Origin: Candidatus Hodarchaeota archaeon
GTDB taxonomy: Archaea > Asgardarchaeota > Heimdallarchaeia > Hodarchaeales > Hodarchaeaceae
DNA: 20,879 nt
Direction of reading: 5' to 3'
Assembly: GCA_016839665.1 (NCBI GenBank)
Contig: JAEOTU010000023.1
Location: 1 to 20,879 of the forward strand
A model generated the notes under the pieces. It had not been told where the DNA came from, made no database searches, and saw only the letters and a list, made by a program, of their open reading frames with translations. Each line of letters starts with the position of its first letter. Position 1 is the first letter of the stretch. Position numbers and translations under genes: made by a program. Positions 16,894-20,879 of this stretch are shown piece after piece.

Positions 16894-18807
16894 GTGACTG
16901 GGAAGAGGTCAACAGGATCAGCAATAATTTTGATTATGGTTATTCTATTATTTTCTGGTTGTACGGTTCCGCAAGATACGGAAGAAGAAGATAAAAAAGA
17001 AGAAGAATATAACGGATTTGGTCCAATAGAAAACTGGGACAGTTTTTTAGATATGTTTAATACTCCCACATGGGATCCTACTTATCTTTGGGAGAATATT
17101 CTAGACCAATTCACACTTGGATTCACTGATCTAAATACTCCCCTATTCAACATAACAAGTGATCAATCCAACCCACAAGACCCAGTAGTATATTGGCGCT
17201 TAGGAAGTCTTGAATCGTATGAATATACCGATAAAGCTCCATATTCCACCGATTGGAACCCTGCAGAACCAACTTATAAGCGCGTAATTCCTACTGAAAG
17301 TAATCTTTACTCCCAAGAGGTGCCTTCGAACTCAAGAACAGCTCAATTTACAATCCGTGTTCCAATGGATTATAGTGATTCTTTAGTCGATATCACAATT
17401 AACCCATATTTCACTAACAATATCCCCACAGTCTGGAATGGGCAATATGGTTCCTATATAGATTCAAATTCATTTAAATTGTATGATTCCAATTCAATTC
17501 CAGTTACAGCAACCACTACTGAAGCTCGTGAGGAATTTACTTCTGTTACGGAGGATGACCTCATTGGAATTGATGCTAACATAAGAGTTGCTGATGATGA
17601 GATATCTGAAGACCCAGGATTCTTAGAATTCACTTTGGATTATATGAGTCCAAATATCCAACAAGCTGCTGCTTTTTCTATGACCTGTGATGAAAAAAGT
17701 TACCTTAAATGTTTAGATAGCAACACTTGGGCGAATATGAAAACTCTTTACTTGCAGATACCAAACACAACTGGAACGCTTCCAGATCCTTGTTATGTTG
17801 GAGGTACCACTGTGGCTAATCCAAATAATGAATATGAGATTTGGGCCCCTAATGTTGTGGGTAATGCTATAGAGTGGAATCAACCGAATCAAACTGTTTT
17901 CGGTCAAGCGTATTATAACTTGAATCAGTTTCAGAATTTTACTTTTGATGAGGAACAATGGTTTGCAGCAGAAACTGGCATACCAGCAGACCATCCAGCA
18001 GAATATGAAGACTATAATGAGTGGTTCATGCGAAGAGGAAAGGGTATTTCACTTCATTTTGCGTCGACCTATGCGACCATTATGCGTCTACAAGGAATCC
18101 CTAGCCGTGTAGTAATAGGGTATTTGGCAGGAAATGACTCTGCACAATATTATCCATGGCGTATGGTCACAAGGCGATACCTTCATGCATGGACTGAAGT
18201 CCTTGTTCCCATTGATACGTCTCAAGAACTACGAGTCGAATGGATTAGTTTTGATCCTCTTCTCTCCTATTTTGCATGGCAATACGACATGGAATTACCA
18301 TCAGATGTTGTTCTTATGTCATCAAAAAATCAAACCACTATGATTCGCCCAGATTATGATCTCGAATCTAATGGACTTATTGCAGCATTTTACGACCATC
18401 TAGATGCTGTTAATCGTAATACGGAAATATTGGAGCGTTGTATCGTAAACAACTCGGATTTTTCAAATGGTACAGAACTTACTCACGGTGAAGACATTAA
18501 CATTTCCGTTCGGCTTATCTCAGCCCCCGCACTTAACTTCTGGCTACCATATCAAGGTGCAAATGTTAGTTTTTATGTAGGTGCACCCTACGAAAACACA
18601 ACTGGTAACCTTATCGAGGAAAATGGGATTCTGATCGGTTCTACAATAACTGATAGCTTAGGTGTGGCAACCATTGATGTTACTATAGATGTTACGAAGT
18701 TTGGAATCAGGATAGTAAATTTTTATACAGTTTGGTTGACATCATCGGTACGCAAAGCAGGGGTGTCTCTTCAGTACGAATTAGTTTTATTTCCATCGTC
18801 TAGCTAA
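16894..18807 (+). CDS. Secreted lipoprotein with transglutaminase-like fold, catalytic Cys replaced by Ser
   Basis: A protein of about 637 residues exported to the cell surface. A short basic start and hydrophobic stretch end in the lipobox LFSGC (Cys about 23), then an acidic linker DTEEEDKKEEE. The transglutaminase core is near 380-460: GKGISLHFASTYATI, then QGIPSRVVIGY, HAWTEVLVP and WISFDP. His (about 431) and Asp (about 454) of the triad are present, but the nucleophile position is Ser (about 386) instead of Cys. A beta-rich, Ig-like C-terminal domain follows, with no membrane anchor. It may be a non-catalytic binding protein or use Ser. The start is GTG at 16894 because GGGTGG at 16880-16885 is eight bases upstream; an earlier in-frame GTG (16882) lacks such a site. 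The last 61 codons recur as a decayed copy downstream. Confidence 0.78.
   Translation: MTGKRSTGSAIILIMVILLFSGCTVPQDTEEEDKKEEEYNGFGPIENWDSFLDMFNTPTWDPTYLWENILDQFTLGFTDLNTPLFNITSDQSNPQDPVVYWRLGSLESYEYTDKAPYSTDWNPAEPTYKRVIPTESNLYSQEVPSNSRTAQFTIRVPMDYSDSLVDITINPYFTNNIPTVWNGQYGSYIDSNSFKLYDSNSIPVTATTTEAREEFTSVTEDDLIGIDANIRVADDEISEDPGFLEFTLDYMSPNIQQAAAFSMTCDEKSYLKCLDSNTWANMKTLYLQIPNTTGTLPDPCYVGGTTVANPNNEYEIWAPNVVGNAIEWNQPNQTVFGQAYYNLNQFQNFTFDEEQWFAAETGIPADHPAEYEDYNEWFMRRGKGISLHFASTYATIMRLQGIPSRVVIGYLAGNDSAQYYPWRMVTRRYLHAWTEVLVPIDTSQELRVEWISFDPLLSYFAWQYDMELPSDVVLMSSKNQTTMIRPDYDLESNGLIAAFYDHLDAVNRNTEILERCIVNNSDFSNGTELTHGEDINISVRLISAPALNFWLPYQGANVSFYVGAPYENTTGNLIEENGILIGSTITDSLGVATIDVTIDVTKFGIRIVNFYTVWLTSSVRKAGVSLQYELVLFPSSS
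18622..18807 (+). repeat. Direct repeat, copy 1 (3' end of the transglutaminase-fold gene)
   Basis: This end of the lipoprotein gene, stop codon included, matches 20300-20488 in the same orientation. By hand alignment about 31 of 186 positions differ (about 83% identity) and the second copy has one extra codon. The two copies flank the polyferredoxin gene and the small membrane-protein gene. Confidence 0.85.
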
Positions 18808-18902
18808 TGCAACATTTGTCACTTTTTGAGGACAATCAATTTTTTCTTCAATCAAGATTTTAAATTAATCTTAGAACCTTGATTTTACAGAATTTTATTA
18901 CT

Positions 18903-18929
18903 TGAAATTGATTTCAGAGAAATGATTTC
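18903..18929. promoter_or_regulatory. Two palindromes before the polyferredoxin gene, possible operator
   Basis: TGAAATTGATTTCA (18903-18916) is a perfect 6-bp inverted repeat with a 2-base spacer. Directly after it GAAATGATTTC (18919-18929) is a second one with a 1-base centre. Both share the half-site ATTTC and end 26 bases before the ATG. This could be a binding site for a dimeric regulator; the local AT-richness lowers certainty. Confidence 0.35.
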
Positions 18930-18955
18930 AGTCATTTAACAGATGAGAGGATAAC

Positions 18956-19816
18956 ATGTTGTCTCAAGACCCCTTACCACAAGTTGATCCGTTAGCTATA
19001 CTGATAGTTTCTATATTGATGGTAACGATATTTATTATCGCATTAACCTTAATTAAAAAAGCCAACCTTTCCCAAAAAAAAGTCTACTCGTTATCCATAA
19101 TTTCATTTATCAGTGTTGGAGTTTTATTAGGTGGAAGACCCAACCCAGTGAACGCTATCAATCAAATGCTCATTAATCTGAGCCCAACAACATCTATGTC
19201 CATACCATTATTTTTTTCATCATTGGGTATTCTATCTATAATGCTTGCTTCAGTAATAATTTTTAGTAGGGTATTTTGCAGTTATGTATGCCCTCTTGGA
19301 TCTATGCAAGAATTAGCGTCCAAAATGAATTTTAAGTCAAGTTTAAAAGAACAGAAAAAAGTTAAATTTCGGTTCGATCCCCCAGAGAAGATTTTAAGAA
19401 TCATCCGTTGGATATATTTCGGTATTCTCGGAGTAACAGCAATTTTGTGGGGATTATCGGTTTCGCCATTTTTAGATCCTTTCACTGGATTTCAACTCAT
19501 TAAGGGTTTTTCTGATCTAGTACTCATCACAGTGATTTTCACCCTAGTGATTTTAATAAGTAGTTTCTTTCTTTATCGACCATGGTGTAGACTATTCTGC
19601 CCATTTGGAGCTTTAGCTGGATTAATTTCATTCAGTCAGTCGAGATACATACGCACAGATAAATGCACAGATTGTGGTTTATGTGAAAAGATCTGTCCTA
19701 GCCACACAGCATATCGCGATAGTACAAGGTCCGAATGTTATTATTGTAATCGTTGCGTTGAAATTTGCCCCGAAAACGCTATTGAATATGCAAAAGTGCC
19801 TTCAAAGAATGTCTGA
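18956..19816 (+). CDS. Membrane polyferredoxin, NapH/YccM-like 4Fe-4S protein
   Basis: A 286-residue membrane electron carrier. About five hydrophobic segments lie at 13-34, 45-62, 85-107, 150-168 and 188-207. Two CxxxCP motifs characteristic of the NapH/NosR/CcoG group are seen: CSYVCP (C108, C112) and CRLFCP (C211, C215). The cytoplasmic C-terminus carries a two-cluster ferredoxin domain: CTDCGLCEKICP (C237, C240, C243, C247) and CYYCNRCVEICP (C261, C264, C267, C271). Relatives pass electrons between the quinone pool or soluble donors and an extracytoplasmic enzyme; the partner here is not identified. The ATG is supported by GAGAGG at 18945-18950, five bases upstream. Two palindromes precede it, and a small membrane-protein gene follows at once. 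Confidence 0.85.
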   Translation: MLSQDPLPQVDPLAILIVSILMVTIFIIALTLIKKANLSQKKVYSLSIISFISVGVLLGGRPNPVNAINQMLINLSPTTSMSIPLFFSSLGILSIMLASVIIFSRVFCSYVCPLGSMQELASKMNFKSSLKEQKKVKFRFDPPEKILRIIRWIYFGILGVTAILWGLSVSPFLDPFTGFQLIKGFSDLVLITVIFTLVILISSFFLYRPWCRLFCPFGALAGLISFSQSRYIRTDKCTDCGLCEKICPSHTAYRDSTRSECYYCNRCVEICPENAIEYAKVPSKNV

Positions 19817-19840
19817 ACCTAAACAATTGAGGTGGAAGCA

Positions 19841-20278
19841 ATGAGTTACTTTGGAGCAGCACTGGGTGCCGCAGTTGGAATGATGATTGGTTTGGTAATA
19901 TACTCAAATGCATGGAGAATTAAAGCTTATCTTCCAAAAGAATATGATTTCACCCATGAGTGGGGAAAAAAATTTGTAAAAACTGACAAGAAGGCTTATA
20001 CTTATACTATGAGATTATTAATAGGCATTATCTTTCATCCCTTCGTATTTGTGTTTATTTGGAGTCAAGAGGGGTTATTAAAGATCAATTTGTTTAACAG
20101 CGATATTATTAGTGCGGTCGTACTTTTATTATTTGAATCAATTATGTTTAGTATCGCCATTTGGTTCGAGATTGTAAAAATAAGACCAACTAATCTCAAA
20201 ACAAGGATAATTGCCTTACAAATGGGAGTTCATCTTATAATTGGATTTTTGATGGGGTATTCCTACACATTGTTTTAG
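19841..20278 (+). CDS. Small integral membrane protein of unknown function
   Basis: A protein of 145 residues with about four predicted membrane helices: the N-terminal Gly/Ala-rich one (GAALGAAVGMMIGLVIY), then helices near 57-75, 90-110 and 122-144, joined by a lysine-rich first loop (LPKEYDFTHEWGKKFVKTDKK). No family is recognised. The ATG at 19841 is chosen over a GTG at 19832 because the ribosome site GAGGTGG (19829-19835) lies five bases before that ATG and would overlap the GTG. It starts 24 bases after the polyferredoxin gene and is very likely co-transcribed, so it could be an accessory or anchor subunit of that electron-transfer protein (inference). Confidence 0.75.
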   Translation: MSYFGAALGAAVGMMIGLVIYSNAWRIKAYLPKEYDFTHEWGKKFVKTDKKAYTYTMRLLIGIIFHPFVFVFIWSQEGLLKINLFNSDIISAVVLLLFESIMFSIAIWFEIVKIRPTNLKTRIIALQMGVHLIIGFLMGYSYTLF

Positions 20279-20299
20279 TATTCCACATAAATAACTTTA

Positions 20300-20488
20300 A
20301 ATGGGATTCTGATCGGTTCTGCAATAAAGGTTAGTCTAGGTGTGGCTACCATTGATGTTACTATAGATATTACGAAGTTTGGACTCAGGGTTATAAATTT
20401 TTACACAGTAATTCGGTTATCATCGTCGGTTCGCAGAGCAGGAATGTCTCTTCAGTACGAATTGGCATTATTTCCTTCAAGTATCTAG
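20300..20488 (+). pseudogene. Truncated copy of the 3' end of the transglutaminase-fold lipoprotein gene (direct repeat, copy 2)
   Basis: The frame reads NGILIGSAIKVSLGVATIDV onward to a TAG at 20486-20488 and aligns without frameshift to the last 61 codons of the lipoprotein gene at 18622-18807. About 47 of 61 residues agree, with one extra codon in this copy. Roughly half of the changed codons are synonymous and many other changes are conservative (V/I, I/L, K/R). It therefore appears to descend from a functional paralogue that diverged under selection and then lost its 5' part. No start codon or signal peptide remains, and the match begins 21 bases after the stop of the small membrane-protein gene. 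Confidence 0.8.
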
Positions 20489-20530
20489 CAAAACTTTGAA
20501 TACTATTCATATTAAATGAAATAAAAAATA

Positions 20531-20580
20531 AAAGAGTTTCAGCCATAACCTTGCTTTATTCTACTCTTTTTTCAAAGAGT
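20531..20580 (+). terminator. Alternative hairpins, terminator- or attenuator-like
   Basis: AAAGAGT occurs at 20531-20537 and again at 20574-20580, and its complement ACTCTTT at 20563-20569 lies between. The central element can pair with the right copy (7 bp, 4-nt loop) or with the left copy (long loop), giving mutually exclusive structures, with a T-rich tract beside them. It may end the preceding transcript or act in the leader of the next gene, about 110 bases downstream. Confidence 0.3.
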
Positions 20581-20688
20581 TATCTTTATCAGTACCAATG
20601 GTTACAAAAACTTATTTTCATTTACTAAATTGAAATCCTATTTTATGATAAAAAATTATCATTTTGACTCTTTTGGAGAAATGCACCA

Positions 20689-20879
20689 ATGTTAAAAGGG
20701 AAACCATTAGTTATTCTCGCATTAATAATTATCTTACCAGCTTACAAGCAGACTGTCTCACCTGTCTATGAAAATGAACTCACTACTCCACAATCAAGCC
20801 TAAAAAGAATAGAAAAGGAGGGGAAAACGAATACTATCCAATTGAGTAGCAAACCAGAACCACCTTTGAAGGGGATCAA
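20689..20879 (+). CDS. Start of a secreted protein of unknown function (cut by window end)
   Basis: A 63-codon open frame begins at ATG 20689 and continues past the window edge. The N-terminus MLKGKPLVILALIIILPAYK is a clear signal peptide: two lysines, then a hydrophobic run. It is followed by a hydrophilic Ser/Thr/Pro/Lys-rich segment without recognisable domains. The ribosome site GGAGA (20675-20679) is nine bases upstream and decides the start; an ATG at 20681 is out of frame and stops after four codons. It shares orientation and secretory character with the lipoprotein gene upstream, but no sequence similarity is visible in the part seen. Confidence 0.65.
   Translation, partial: MLKGKPLVILALIIILPAYKQTVSPVYENELTTPQSSLKRIEKEGKTNTIQLSSKPEPPLKGI

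Noticed and set aside
18622..20488. The direct repeats as ends of a transposon
   Set aside because: The repeats are a gene end with its stop codon, there is no transposase between them and no terminal inverted repeats, so a gene-duplication scar explains them better.
1..20879. CRISPR array, tRNA or rRNA genes
   Set aside because: No regularly spaced repeats, cloverleaf candidates or conserved rRNA segments were found on reading both strands.

Overview
The window looks archaeal, from an AT-rich genome (I judge GC to be in the mid-30s percent by eye). The main evidence is a complete NurA-HerA-Mre11-Rad50 cluster, the archaeal double-strand-break end-resection set. TATA-like elements sit at suitable distances upstream of several genes, starts are mixed ATG/GTG/TTG, and GGAGG/GGTGA-type ribosome sites are common. 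A cytosolic reductive-dehalogenase-like protein and a transglutaminase-fold lipoprotein would fit an Asgard-type archaeon, but that placement is inference; no rRNA or tRNA is present to settle it.

Region 1 (about 1-8730, minus strand) is a five-gene DNA-repair operon read right to left: nurA, herA, mre11, rad50 and a DEAH helicase of the YprA/MrfA/Hrq1 type with a C-terminal cysteine cluster. Gaps are very short and mre11/rad50 overlap by ATGA. The Rad50 has all its ATPase motifs but no CxxC zinc hook anywhere. The helicase family is linked to crosslink repair in bacteria and fungi, so its place at the end of a Mre11-Rad50 operon is notable.

Region 2 (about 8650-11223) starts with a divergent intergenic region holding two promoters and a hairpin-rich stretch that may be a structured RNA. 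It is followed by a two-gene plus-strand unit: a corrinoid/2x[4Fe-4S] reductive dehalogenase-like protein and a D-2-hydroxyacid dehydrogenase-family protein whose usual catalytic Glu position is Tyr.

Region 3 (about 11224-15110) is an ABC exporter pair of the MacB/LolCDE type: an ATPase and a large FtsX-like permease with a TTG start.

Region 4 (15111-15613) is decayed DNA. It carries the 3' tails of two genes pointing away from each other, apparently joined when a deletion removed their 5' ends and shared promoter region. A minus-strand gene for an unrecognised cysteine-containing protein follows.

Region 5 (about 16640-20879, plus strand) holds a lipoprotein with a transglutaminase fold whose catalytic Cys position is Ser, a NapH/YccM-like membrane polyferredoxin, and a small four-helix membrane protein. 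Next comes a decayed copy of the last ~62 codons of the transglutaminase gene, so the ferredoxin/membrane pair lies between direct repeats. The start of a secreted protein runs off the window end.
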